From: Aliikangiella marina
GTDB lineage: Bacteria > Pseudomonadota > Gammaproteobacteria > Enterobacterales > Kangiellaceae
Direction of reading: 5' to 3'
Assembly (NCBI RefSeq): GCF_007004765.1
Contig: NZ_VIKR01000006.1
Coordinates: 62,001-126,000, forward strand
Length of the DNA stretch: 64,000 nucleotides
Shown: positions 1-8,359 of the stretch, piece by piece
How positions within the stretch are numbered: the first letter of the stretch is position 1
Layout: each line of letters opens with the position of its first letter
Position numbers and translations under genes: made by a program
Notes under the pieces: generated by a model
Databases searched by the model: none
What the model was told of the DNA's origin: nothing
The model's input: the letters and a program-made list of their open reading frames with translations, nothing else

Positions 1-98
1 CGGTACAAATTTTTTTAACTATTTTTAATCAACTACTTAATTTACTTTTCTTCTTGTCTTCCTATACAGAAGCTTTACAAATAAAAGATAAGATATAA

Positions 99-560
99 TT
101 TGCTGGCTTTATGATGGTGGAAAAATTTGGTTATTCAGCTTCTGATATTGTTCTGCTGTATATCGCCAACCATGTATTAAACTGGTACTTAGCGCCAAAA
201 ATTGGCCATTGGATAGGCAGAATTGGAGAGAGAAAAGCTTTAACAATCGAGTATATTGGACTGGTTGGTGTTTTTGTAAGTTATGGCCTCGTTGACGATG
301 CCAACATCGCGGCAGGGCTGTATATAATCGACCACATTTTTTTTGCGATGGCTATTGCTATAAAAACTTTCTTTCAGAAGATAGCGGATCCGGCTGATAT
401 TGCTTCATCCGCCGGGGTGAGTTTCACCATCAATCATATCGCCGCGGTGATAATTCCCGCGGCATTCGGTTTGATCTGGCTGGTGAACCCGTCGTTAGTC
501 TTTTTTGCCGGTGCGGCAATGGCAGTTTGTTCTTTGATACTGGCGCAGTTTATTGATTAA
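99..560 (+). pseudogene. C-terminal part of an MFS-type membrane transporter, 5' end interrupted
   Basis: The translation is hydrophobic with about four to five membrane segments, and the run QKIADPADIASSAGVSFTIN followed by NHIAAVIIP resembles the last third of major facilitator transporters of about 400 residues. Only about 154 residues are present. Family-like sequence begins at FAGFMMVEKFGYS (codons from 99), but the codon just before it (96-98) is an in-frame TAA. The same frame is open from base 3 to that stop, with an AT-rich, unrelated-looking translation. The first ATG is at 111 with no good Shine-Dalgarno sequence. I infer a decayed or interrupted gene rather than a functional short protein. 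An internal restart giving a 149-residue product cannot be excluded. Confidence 0.55.
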
Positions 561-592
561 CAGTTACTTGTTAATGCCGCGGCAAGACCGGT

Positions 593-967
593 TTAGTCCT
601 CTAAGTAATACATGCCAGGGATCCAGCTTTTCTTGAATGCTTTGGTTTGGGCGAGCTTCTCATTTTCTTCATCAATAAATTTAAAGGACTGAGTACCGAT
701 ATTGATGAGATCTTGATCATTCAGTGGAAGCGTATCGACCGGATTATTATTGACATAAGTCTTGTTGGTGCTTTCAAGGTCATGAATAAAACAAATATAC
801 GCGCCATCTTTTAGTTCTTTCACTTCTATTTTGGCGTGTTTAGTGCTAACTGACGGGTCATCAAGAAATATGTCGTTCTTTATTGAGCGACCGATAGTCA
901 GCCCGTTACTCGGTACTTCAAATTTGTTTAAGACGTTTCCATCGACTAATTGTACTAGTACTGCCAT
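593..967 (-). CDS. FHA-domain protein
   Basis: This 124-residue protein is almost entirely one forkhead-associated domain, a fold that binds phosphothreonine peptides. The visible hallmarks are GRSIKNDI (about 26-33), DDPSVSTKHA (36-45) and DLESTNKTYVNN (64-75), which match the conserved Gly-Arg, Ser-x-x-His and Asn positions. There is no membrane segment or partner domain, so it is probably a cytosolic adaptor. It stands alone, opposite the transporter remnant, and no Ser/Thr kinase lies nearby, so its partner is unknown. The C-terminal 30 residues lie outside the domain. Confidence 0.85.
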   Translation of the reverse strand: MAVLVQLVDGNVLNKFEVPSNGLTIGRSIKNDIFLDDPSVSTKHAKIEVKELKDGAYICFIHDLESTNKTYVNNNPVDTLPLNDQDLINIGTQSFKFIDEENEKLAQTKAFKKSWIPGMYYLED

Positions 968-1205
968 TTTTATTACCAGACGCTGAGAAATTCCATTGCT
1001 AGCTTATTCAGTAATGCTAGTTAAAAATTAGCAAAGTTGGTAGTGATTTGTTGAAAAAATGAGATTCGGTACTAAAAAATATCTCAAATACAAAAAACGA
1101 TGGTTTGCGATTGATTTTCACAAAATAAACGTTAAATAAGTATTGGCTTGCGCAAAATGGTTATACTATGCAGGTGAGAAAAACGAACTAATTGGATGTG
1201 TTTGA

Positions 1206-1688
1206 ATGATTATTGAAAACGATAAAGTTGTGCAATTTAAGTACAAACTGAGTGACACTCAGGAAAATGTTCTGGAAACTTCAGACGACAAGGTCCCAAT
1301 GGCCTATTTACATGGCCATAATAACATTCTAAGTGGGTTAGAAAAAGCCATGGAGGGCAAACAAGTCGGTGACAATTTTTCAGTCACCTTGAGTCCGCAA
1401 GATGCTTATGGAGAGATACAACCTAATGCCGAACAGCGGGTTCCAGTAAAACATTTACAAGGGGCTAAAAAGTGGAAAAAGGGTATGATCGCCGTTGTCA
1501 ATACGGAGCAGGGAAGGCGACAAGTTACCGTCACAAAGGTCGGAAAATTTATGGTGACTGTTGATTTCAACCATCCTTTTGCCGGTAAAGAACTCACATT
1601 TGACGTTGATATTGTGGATGTCCGCGATGCGACAAATGAGGAAATCGCTCATGGACACGCGCATGGTGTTGGTGGACATCAGCATTAA
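1206..1688 (+). CDS. FKBP-type peptidyl-prolyl isomerase, SlyD-like
   Basis: A 160-residue FKBP of the SlyD type, which catalyses proline isomerisation and acts as a chaperone in the cytosol. Visible features are the N-terminal FKBP strand with VVQFKYKL, the segment MAYLHGHNNILSGLEKAMEGK (split FKBP domain), the insert-in-flap region around VPVKHLQGAKKW, and the return strand NHPFAGKELTFDVDIVDVRDA. The tail is short and His-rich (HGHAHGVGGHQH), much shorter than the metal-binding tail of E. coli SlyD, so nickel binding would be weak or absent. It has no signal peptide. A SDR gene follows 28 bases later on the same strand. Confidence 0.9.
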   Translation: MIIENDKVVQFKYKLSDTQENVLETSDDKVPMAYLHGHNNILSGLEKAMEGKQVGDNFSVTLSPQDAYGEIQPNAEQRVPVKHLQGAKKWKKGMIAVVNTEQGRRQVTVTKVGKFMVTVDFNHPFAGKELTFDVDIVDVRDATNEEIAHGHAHGVGGHQH

Positions 1689-1716
1689 TGGCAATCTCAA
1701 AGTTGGAGAATAAACA

Positions 1717-2382
1717 ATGACAAAAACCATTTTAATTACCGGCGCAAATCGAGGAATAGGATTGGCGATGACAAAACTTTATCTAGACAGAGGAGATGAT
1801 GTTGTTGCAGTTTGTCGAAAGTCCTCCCCTGATTTAGATTCGACGGAAGCTTTAGTGATCACTGGAATCGATGTAGCTGAGGCTGTTGATGTTCAAACAC
1901 TCCGCGAAAAACTGAGTGATAAGCATATTGATGTTTTGATTAACAATGCCGGTATTCTGCGCTCTACTTCCTTGAGTGACTTAGATTTTGATGCAATTTT
2001 TAAACAGTTTGAAGTTAATGCAGTGGGCCCGCTAAGAGTTGTTGATGCTTTGAGAGACAACCTTAAATCAGGCAGTAAAATTGGCATGATTACCAGTCGT
2101 ATGGGATCGATTGACGACAACACATCTGGTGGCTCTTATGGATATCGGATGTCTAAAACGGCACTTAATGCTGCTGGAAAATCGCTTGCACACGATCTCA
2201 AAGCCAAGGGTATTGCTGTCGCCTTACTTCACCCGGGTTACGTACAAACCGAAATGGTTAATTTTGGTGGAGAAATCTCCCCTGAGCTATCGGCAAGCCG
2301 GCTTATTGAGCGACTTGACGAACTCAATTTGGATAACACAGGTTCTTTTTGGCATGCAAATGGCGAATTGCTACCTTGGTAG
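1717..2382 (+). CDS. Short-chain dehydrogenase/reductase (SDR)
   Basis: A classical SDR of 221 residues, which uses NAD(P) to oxidise or reduce a small substrate that I cannot name. The Rossmann motif TGANRGIG is at 8-15, NNAG at 76-79, and the catalytic set is Ser127, Tyr143 and Lys147 (YRMSK). Pro-Gly in HPGYVQTEM matches the usual segment after the active site. It is shorter than most SDRs (about 250), with a reduced C-terminal substrate loop. The start is supported by TTGGAG six bases upstream. It lies just after the SlyD-like gene, perhaps cotranscribed, and is followed by a strong hairpin at 2408-2456. Confidence 0.88.
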   Translation: MTKTILITGANRGIGLAMTKLYLDRGDDVVAVCRKSSPDLDSTEALVITGIDVAEAVDVQTLREKLSDKHIDVLINNAGILRSTSLSDLDFDAIFKQFEVNAVGPLRVVDALRDNLKSGSKIGMITSRMGSIDDNTSGGSYGYRMSKTALNAAGKSLAHDLKAKGIAVALLHPGYVQTEMVNFGGEISPELSASRLIERLDELNLDNTGSFWHANGELLPW

Positions 2383-2407
2383 GTAATAAGCGAATTGAAG
2401 AGCACTC

Positions 2408-2456
2408 TCGGGCACGGTAATTAAGGAGCACTATTACCAGGATGTTCCGTGCCCGA
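2408..2456. repeat. Perfect 10-bp inverted repeat with nested inner repeat (hairpin)
   Basis: TCGGGCACGG (2408-2417) pairs perfectly with CCGTGCCCGA (2447-2456). Inside and overlapping the first arm is a second perfect pair, GGTAAT (2416-2421) with ATTACC (2433-2438). It lies 26 bases after the SDR stop codon. No T-run follows, so it is not a textbook intrinsic terminator. It may be a 3'-end stabilising structure, a factor-dependent terminator or a repeated element. The remainder of the gap to the next gene (2457-2669) is AT-rich with degenerate AAATTAATG-type repeats near 2585-2615. Confidence 0.6.
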
Positions 2457-2669
2457 TAAACTTGCAAAGATATTAATCTTGTCGTCATAATTTACTCCAC
2501 CGCTGTTGCTAAAATTGTTTAAAATTTCAGGCCTTGAGAGTTGAGCTCACTACAGTCAACGATTCTGCTCAACGAATTAACCGTTAAATTAATGAACCGA
2601 TAAATTAATGGAACAGTAAAATAATAAAAGTAAGACAAATAAATACACTATAAAAACGAATAATTATTC

Positions 2670-3359
2670 ATGGAACCAAATTACACAGACTATACCTATT
2701 ACGAACTCAGAGAAGCGCTTCACTCCATCAACCGAGAGAAGTTTCCAGAAAGAGCAGAACGATTAAAAACCTTAATCCAAGAAAAAGAAGCGACTAAAGC
2801 ATACAAGAAAGAAGCTGAAATAGACTATGAGTCAGTAAAGTATTCAACATTTGGTTTGCGTTTTGTTGCCAGTATTATTGATGGAGTTGTATTGTTTGCT
2901 TTCGAAAGTGTCGTTACTTTAATAGTCAAACGACTACCGGAATCGTTTACTCCATTGGCAAACATCGCGCTACAGTATGATTTACTCGTCTACAGTATTT
3001 TATTTCATGCTTATTTTGGCCAGACCGTCGGTAAAATGTTGGTTGGAGTCAAAGTCGTCAGGGATTCTGATGAAGGTCCTATCAATTTTTCTCATGCTTT
3101 CTTAAGAGATATGGTACCACTCATTCTGTTAACGTTACTTTTGGGTCTTACCACATTCACTAATCCAATAGAGAGTGACGGAAGTGTCGCTGATTGGTAT
3201 TTATATGGCGTTTTTGTTATCAGCTCAGTTGCTATCTTTTGGAGTTTAGTGGAAATGCTGTCAATGTTATTCAATGAAAAACGTCGAGCGATACATGACT
3301 TTATTGCGGGTACGGTTGTGATTCGGTGTGAACCGGAAAACGAAGAAATTTTAAATTAA
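2670..3359 (+). CDS. RDD-family membrane protein
   Basis: A 229-residue inner-membrane protein. The first 65 residues are charged and cytosolic, then comes an RDD domain: FGLRFVASIIDGVVLF (about residues 67-82) carries the Arg and first Asp, followed by further hydrophobic segments near 95-125, 145-165 and 180-205. The end, RRAIHDFIAGTVVIR, carries the last conserved Asp and the usual closing motif. RDD proteins are poorly characterised; transport roles have been proposed for some. It has no obvious operon partner, and no strong ribosome binding site is visible before the ATG. Confidence 0.82.
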   Translation: MEPNYTDYTYYELREALHSINREKFPERAERLKTLIQEKEATKAYKKEAEIDYESVKYSTFGLRFVASIIDGVVLFAFESVVTLIVKRLPESFTPLANIALQYDLLVYSILFHAYFGQTVGKMLVGVKVVRDSDEGPINFSHAFLRDMVPLILLTLLLGLTTFTNPIESDGSVADWYLYGVFVISSVAIFWSLVEMLSMLFNEKRRAIHDFIAGTVVIRCEPENEEILN

Positions 3360-3409
3360 ATAAGTTATTCGTTTAACAGCATTAAATGGCGTGTGACTAC
3401 ACAATATTT

Positions 3410-3430
3410 GTTTCTTGTTTCTTGTTTCTT
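3410..3430. repeat. Three tandem copies of a 7-bp unit
   Basis: GTTTCTT is repeated three times without mismatch in the gap between the convergent RDD and GGDEF/EAL genes. A copy-number variable microsatellite is plausible, but no function is visible. Confidence 0.7.
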
Positions 3431-3476
3431 TAGAGAGTTTTCAGGTCGTTTTAAGAACTATCGGGTTAGCCCACTT

Positions 3477-5537
3477 TCATTCCACAACAGGCTCACGACA
3501 GAGTTTCAGGACCTGTTGCGGATTGAGTGGTTTAGATAACATATAACCTTGCACTAAATCACACTTGTGGTCTCGTAAAAACTGTAACTGGAAGTCATCC
3601 TCGACACATTCACTGACGATTTCTAAACCGAGACTATGAGCAAGAATGATGGTCGAGCGAACGATACCTTGACTTGACTTTTTATTCGCCAAATTTCTAA
3701 TGAACATACCGTCGAGTTTGAGCGTGTCGGCAGGGAAGTCCTGAATATATTGTAATGACGAGTAGCCTGTTCCAAAATCATCGATTGCTATTTTTGCACC
3801 CAGCTTTTTGATTTCTTCGAGCGTTTTAACCGTACGCTCAGTGTGCTCTACAAATACCGCTTCAGTGATTTCAATTTCGATTTGCTTTGCATTGATCTTG
3901 TTGATTATGATTTCTTGTTTCAAGTGCTCGAGAAGCGTGTCACTGATTAGGTGTCCTGCCGATACATTGATAGCAACCGTTATATCATCAAGTCCTTGCT
4001 CCTTCCAAAGCCGGATTTGTTTGCACACTTCAGAGATGACCCAAAGATCAATTTGATTAACCATTCCTGTTTCTTCTGATATCGGGACAAAAATGCCGGG
4101 CGAAATTTCTCCGAGGGTCGGATTGCTCCATCTCAGCAGTGCTTCAACATTCTTAAAAGAGTCATCCTTGAGTCGCATTTGAGGTTGGTAAGTCAGATAA
4201 AACTCATCATTTTCAACAGCGGTCCTAAGGTTGCTTTCAATCGCAAGTCTTTCTAAAGAGGATTCATTCATTTCCTTACTATAAAAACTAAAATGACCTG
4301 GTCCTTTTTCTTTAGCATGGTACATACTGATGTCAGCATTTTTTAACAGAATCTTGTCGTCAGTTCCATTGTCAGGATAAATACTAATACCGATACTGGT
4401 TGAAACATGAAGGATGTGGTCCTGCAATTGAAAGGGTGTTTTAAAACTTTCTAAAATTCGGTTTGCGGTGCGCGCTGCATCTTTGGGCTGGTTAAGGTTT
4501 TCAAGTAAGAAAACAAACTCGTCACCACCAAGCCGGGCGACAGTGTCTCCATCTCTGGAAAGGTTTGATAGTCGTTTGGCGACCTCTTTTAATAACAAGT
4601 CGCCGTTTTGATGTCCCAGGTTATCATTGATGATTTTAAATCGGTCCAAATCGAGAAATAACAGCGCAAGATTAGACTTTGAGCGTGATGATTTAGAAAT
4701 GGCTTGATGCAATCTATCGACGAGTAGATAACGATTTGGCAGTCCTGTGAGCGAATCAAAATGCGCTTTTTGATAGAGCTGCTCAGTTCTCACTTCAACA
4801 AGACGTTGCAACTGCTTACTTTGCATGGTTAACTCGTTTTCTCGTTCTTGGACCGCCTCAAGCATTTGATTAAATTCAAGTGTCAGTCGACCGAGCTCGT
4901 CGTCGCGAATGGGTTTCAATCTTTTTTCAAAATTGTTTGAATTGTAAATCAAGTTTATGTGTCGAACCATCCGTCTAATTGGGTAGGTCAATACTTTCTG
5001 AAACAGTCCAGCCATTAATATGGCGACTAATAAACTGGCCAGAAAAATTGATCCAATGTAAATAAAGTTTTTATTTTCAGCGGCAAGTAGCTTTTCAAGA
5101 TCGTGTCTAACGTACAAGTACCCAATGGTATTCTGTTGTGAAATGATCGGTTGGATTAGAATGAGTTCGGAATCAGTTAAAATCTCAGATTGTTGAAAAT
5201 TAACTTCTGGAATTGGCGCGCCAGGAATTCTTGAATAAAAGCCCAGTAAACTGCCGTTGGCAAGAAATATGGCGGACTCTTTCACTGAAGGTATAAGCTC
5301 TAGTGAAAAAGCTTGACGGTTTGCTAGATTAACGTCTTTATCTTCAACACTTTGAGAAAACTCATAGGCAAGGAGCTTTGAGTCAGTTTTGGCTTGATTG
5401 AGTAAACGGCTCTCTAAATCTTGGTTAACACCAAAAAAGAAAAACAGCGCAATCATAATAAGTGTAATGGCAACAATTGTGGCCATCATAAGTGCGAGTT
5501 GCACTCTGAACGACAATGATTTACTAAAGCTATTCAC
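3477..5537 (-). CDS. Membrane-bound GGDEF/EAL cyclic-di-GMP enzyme with HAMP
   Basis: A 686-residue protein that makes and/or breaks cyclic di-GMP. In order: membrane segment about 11-35, a periplasmic sensing region about 36-155, membrane segment about 158-179, HAMP about 180-235, coiled linker, GGDEF domain about 260-420 and EAL domain about 432-680. The cyclase motif GGDEF is intact at 337-341, with a product-inhibition I-site RDGD at 328-331. The phosphodiesterase motifs EAL (465-467) and DDFGTGYSSL (from 586) are intact, so both activities are possible. The periplasmic part has no recognised fold. It is divergently arranged with the cystathionine synthase gene, with a perfect inverted repeat between them. 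Confidence 0.93.
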   Translation of the reverse strand: MNSFSKSLSFRVQLALMMATIVAITLIMIALFFFFGVNQDLESRLLNQAKTDSKLLAYEFSQSVEDKDVNLANRQAFSLELIPSVKESAIFLANGSLLGFYSRIPGAPIPEVNFQQSEILTDSELILIQPIISQQNTIGYLYVRHDLEKLLAAENKNFIYIGSIFLASLLVAILMAGLFQKVLTYPIRRMVRHINLIYNSNNFEKRLKPIRDDELGRLTLEFNQMLEAVQERENELTMQSKQLQRLVEVRTEQLYQKAHFDSLTGLPNRYLLVDRLHQAISKSSRSKSNLALLFLDLDRFKIINDNLGHQNGDLLLKEVAKRLSNLSRDGDTVARLGGDEFVFLLENLNQPKDAARTANRILESFKTPFQLQDHILHVSTSIGISIYPDNGTDDKILLKNADISMYHAKEKGPGHFSFYSKEMNESSLERLAIESNLRTAVENDEFYLTYQPQMRLKDDSFKNVEALLRWSNPTLGEISPGIFVPISEETGMVNQIDLWVISEVCKQIRLWKEQGLDDITVAINVSAGHLISDTLLEHLKQEIIINKINAKQIEIEITEAVFVEHTERTVKTLEEIKKLGAKIAIDDFGTGYSSLQYIQDFPADTLKLDGMFIRNLANKKSSQGIVRSTIILAHSLGLEIVSECVEDDFQLQFLRDHKCDLVQGYMLSKPLNPQQVLKLCREPVVE

Positions 5538-5972
5538 GATTTAACTGACTTCTACTGGTTATTTTCTACTTGTTACGTTGATAGTAATTGTTTTGGAGCT
5601 TGTGGTTCGTAATTTTTGTCTGTTTTTTGAACTCGGCCCAGTTCAAAAAAGTTTCGTGTGACGCCAACTCGCATGACACTAGTTGGTGTAGGAATTATTC
5701 CTATTTTTAACGCAACAAGAAATAAAACGACATTTCAACAAGTTAGCGATTATTGTTAATAAATAATAGCGCAATATGCCTGATAGGCAACCGATATTTC
5801 ACAGCCGTATAGCAATTCATTATAAAAGGTCGCCTGCGGGCCTGAACATCGCCTAACCGTGAACCTACAATCCTTCAAATCTAGATGATATTCGCTATAG
5901 GGTGATATAACCAAATGTGATACAGTACGCGCTGTTCAAAAAGCCCGATTTGGCGGTTAATCAGGAGTAGTG
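5538..5972. other. Divergent intergenic region with a perfect inverted repeat
   Basis: This 435-base gap lies between the minus-strand GGDEF/EAL gene and the plus-strand cystathionine synthase gene, so it must carry at least two promoters. The one strong signal is TTTTTTGAAC (5623-5632) and GTTCAAAAAA (5641-5650), a perfect 10-bp inverted repeat with an 8-base centre. It is about 90 bases upstream of the GGDEF/EAL start and fits an operator better than a terminator. No other gene is visible. Confidence 0.5.
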
Positions 5973-6959
5973 ATGTCAGACAACAAAAACAATGCCGTGT
6001 ATACCAACGTACTGGATATGATTGGAAATACTGCGATGGTAGAGCTGAGCAACTTGGATACCGGTGTTTGTCGACTTTTGGGTAAGTTAGAGTTGAACAA
6101 CCCAACTGGCTCGATTAAAGATAGAATTGCGCTCAATATGATAGAGAAGGCCGAAGCGACCGGAGCGCTTAAACCAGGTCAAACCATTGTTGAGGCGACA
6201 GCCGGAAATACCGGACTCGGCTTGGCGCTTGTCGCGGCGCAAAAGGGCTACAAATTAGTGATAGTTCTCCCTGACAAGATGAGTGTCGAAAAAGAATATA
6301 ACCTCAAAGCAATGGGAGCGGAAGTTATTCGAACGCGTTCTGATGTCGAAAAAGGCCACCCTGAATATTATCAAGACCTTGCAGAGACGATTGCGAAGGA
6401 AAAAGATGCGTTCTTTGTGAATCAATTCGGCAATCCCGCGAATGTGGAGGCTCATCTAAAAACGACAGGTCCAGAAATTTGGCAACAAACCCAAGGGGAA
6501 ATAGACGCTTTTGTCTGTGGTGTTGGTTCAGGTGGCACGCTGTCTGGGGTTGGAGGCTACTTAAAATCAAAGAAGCCTTCGGTAGAAATTGTCTTAGCCG
6601 ATCCGGTTGGCTCGATTTTAGCGCCTTTGCATCACACAGGAGAGGCGCCGCCAGCCGGTAAGTGGCTTGTCGAGGGAATTGGCGAAGATTTTGTTCCCAG
6701 TATTTGTGACTTAGCGTTACTTGATCACGCTTATTCGATTTCCGACAAAGAGGCTATGTTGGCATCACGAGAATTGCTACTCAAAGAGGGTTTAATGGCA
6801 GGTTCATCAAGTGGTGTACTCTTGCAAGCAGCGCTCAATTACTGTCGCCAACAGACTGAGCCTAAAACAGTCGTGACCCTGATTTGTGATACCGGGAATC
6901 GCTATTTATCTAAGTTATATAACAATGACTGGATGCGAGAAAAAGGTTTCATTGATTAG
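5973..6959 (+). CDS. Cystathionine beta-synthase-like PLP enzyme (no CBS domains)
   Basis: A 328-residue fold-type II pyridoxal-phosphate enzyme, which joins serine and homocysteine to cystathionine, or makes cysteine. The PLP lysine is K49 in NPTGSIKDRI, the phosphate loop is GVGSGGTLSG, and TAGNTGLGLAL binds the cofactor or substrate. The segments DPVGSILAP, VEGIGEDFVPSICD and the ending NRYLSKLYNNDWMREKGF resemble cystathionine beta-synthase more than CysK or CysM. The regulatory C-terminal CBS pair of animal enzymes is absent. A GTG at 5970 is also possible, but CAGGAG at 5962-5967 fits the ATG at 5973 better. The next gene is its expected pathway partner. Confidence 0.85.
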   Translation: MSDNKNNAVYTNVLDMIGNTAMVELSNLDTGVCRLLGKLELNNPTGSIKDRIALNMIEKAEATGALKPGQTIVEATAGNTGLGLALVAAQKGYKLVIVLPDKMSVEKEYNLKAMGAEVIRTRSDVEKGHPEYYQDLAETIAKEKDAFFVNQFGNPANVEAHLKTTGPEIWQQTQGEIDAFVCGVGSGGTLSGVGGYLKSKKPSVEIVLADPVGSILAPLHHTGEAPPAGKWLVEGIGEDFVPSICDLALLDHAYSISDKEAMLASRELLLKEGLMAGSSSGVLLQAALNYCRQQTEPKTVVTLICDTGNRYLSKLYNNDWMREKGFID

Positions 6960-7014
6960 TTGATTCGAAGCCAGGCTTTCCTGGGGTTGTCGGGATTAAC
7001 TTCATATGACTTAA

Positions 7015-7042
7015 ACGCACCGATGTAACAGGTCGGTGTCGT
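7015..7042 (+). repeat. Stem-loop between the two transsulfuration genes
   Basis: CACCGA (7018-7023) pairs with TCGGTG (7033-7038), and flanking ACG and CGT can extend the stem across one bulge. A second small hairpin, CCAGG-CTTT-CCTGG, is at 6971-6984. Neither has a T-run. They may cap the first mRNA or modulate readthrough into the second gene. Confidence 0.35.
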
Positions 7043-7112
7043 TAATCTCTTATATACAGAGTACACATTAAACACGATTGGTATAAATCCATTTTTTACA
7101 TTGGAAAATGAA

Positions 7113-8279
7113 ATGAGCGATATTAAAGATTTGAAATTCGACAGTTTGGTTATCCATGGCGGTCAGGCACCTGATCCTTCAACAGGCGCAGTAATGCCGC
7201 CGATTTATCAGACATCCACTTATGTTCAGGCAGCGCCCGGTGACCATCAAGGGTTTGAGTATTCCCGATCTCAGAACCCAACGCGGTTTGCATACGAACG
7301 CTGTATTGCGAGCCTCGAAGGTGGTACGAGGGGATTTGCATTCGCTTCGGGAATGGCGGCTACTTCAACAATTCTGGAGTTGGTTGACTCTGGCGACCAT
7401 GTCGTTGCAATGGATGATTTATATGGTGGAACCTTTCGGTTGTTCGACAAAGTCAGAAAGCGCTCAGCTGGCGTCGAATTTGATTTTGTTGATATGACCG
7501 ATATCGAAGCGTTAAAAGCCGCGATAAAACCAGAAACAAAATTAATTTGGGTAGAAACACCCACCAACCCGATGCTAAAACTAGTTGATCTCAAAGCGGT
7601 GGCAGATCTTGCGAAAGAACATCGCATCATAACAGTGGCTGATAACACTTTTGCGACACCATACAATCAGCGTCCTTTAGAATATGGAATCGATATCGTG
7701 ATGCACTCTGCGACTAAATACATCAACGGTCACTCCGATATGGTTGGTGGTGTTGCGGTAGTGGGTGATAATCAAGAACTTGCTGAACAAATGGCATTCT
7801 TGCAAAATTCGATAGGTTCGATTGCCGGGCCGTTTGATAGTTATCTTGCATTACGTGGATTAAAAACGCTTGCTATTCGAATGAAGCGTCATAACGAGAG
7901 CGGCATTAGGATTGCACAGTGGTTAACCGCGCACCCGAAAGTTGAAGCCGTTTATTTTCCAGGGTTGGTTGATCACCCTCAATTTGAACTCGCTAGCGAG
8001 CAAATGTCGGGATATGGCGGGATGATTTCGATCTTAGTTAAAGGAGGGGAGAAAGCGGCCAGTCAATTTATGCAAAACTTGAGAATATTCGCATTGGCAG
8101 AGAGCTTAGGCGGGGTTGAAAGTTTGGTGAATCACCCAGCAATCATGACCCATGCATCAGTGCCGAAGGAAACACGCAAGCAGTTGGGTATTGCAGACAA
8201 TTTAGTCCGACTTTCAGTTGGCATTGAGGATGTTGAAGACCTCATTGAAGACATACGCCAAGCGTTAGAACGCATCTAA
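7113..8279 (+). CDS. Cystathionine gamma-lyase / gamma-synthase family PLP enzyme
   Basis: A 388-residue Cys/Met-metabolism enzyme. The PLP lysine is K202 in SATKYINGHSD. YSRSQNPTR (about 50-58), FASGMAAT, ETPTNPML and AESLGGVESLVNHPAIMTH are family hallmarks. It probably cleaves cystathionine to cysteine, because a cystathionine beta-synthase-like gene precedes it. The gamma-synthase direction cannot be excluded from sequence. The first in-frame start is TTG at 7101, but GGAA at 7103-7106 sits correctly for the ATG at 7113. The gap of about 150 bases to the upstream gene holds two small hairpins. Confidence 0.9.
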   Translation: MSDIKDLKFDSLVIHGGQAPDPSTGAVMPPIYQTSTYVQAAPGDHQGFEYSRSQNPTRFAYERCIASLEGGTRGFAFASGMAATSTILELVDSGDHVVAMDDLYGGTFRLFDKVRKRSAGVEFDFVDMTDIEALKAAIKPETKLIWVETPTNPMLKLVDLKAVADLAKEHRIITVADNTFATPYNQRPLEYGIDIVMHSATKYINGHSDMVGGVAVVGDNQELAEQMAFLQNSIGSIAGPFDSYLALRGLKTLAIRMKRHNESGIRIAQWLTAHPKVEAVYFPGLVDHPQFELASEQMSGYGGMISILVKGGEKAASQFMQNLRIFALAESLGGVESLVNHPAIMTHASVPKETRKQLGIADNLVRLSVGIEDVEDLIEDIRQALERI

Positions 8280-8336
8280 CTGCTGAGATAGCAGAGTGTG
8301 AAATAACCTAGTTGGTGAAGTAACTGTTTTTTGATT

Positions 8337-8359
8337 GGCTGGCCTAGCCAGCCTTTCTT
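8337..8359 (+). terminator. Intrinsic terminator of the cystathionine lyase gene
   Basis: GGCTGGC (8337-8343) and GCCAGCC (8347-8353) form a perfect 7-bp GC-rich stem, followed by TTTCTT on the plus strand. The three-base loop (8344-8346) is the stop codon of the minus-strand gene that ends here, so one arm is shared with its last codons. Confidence 0.75.
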
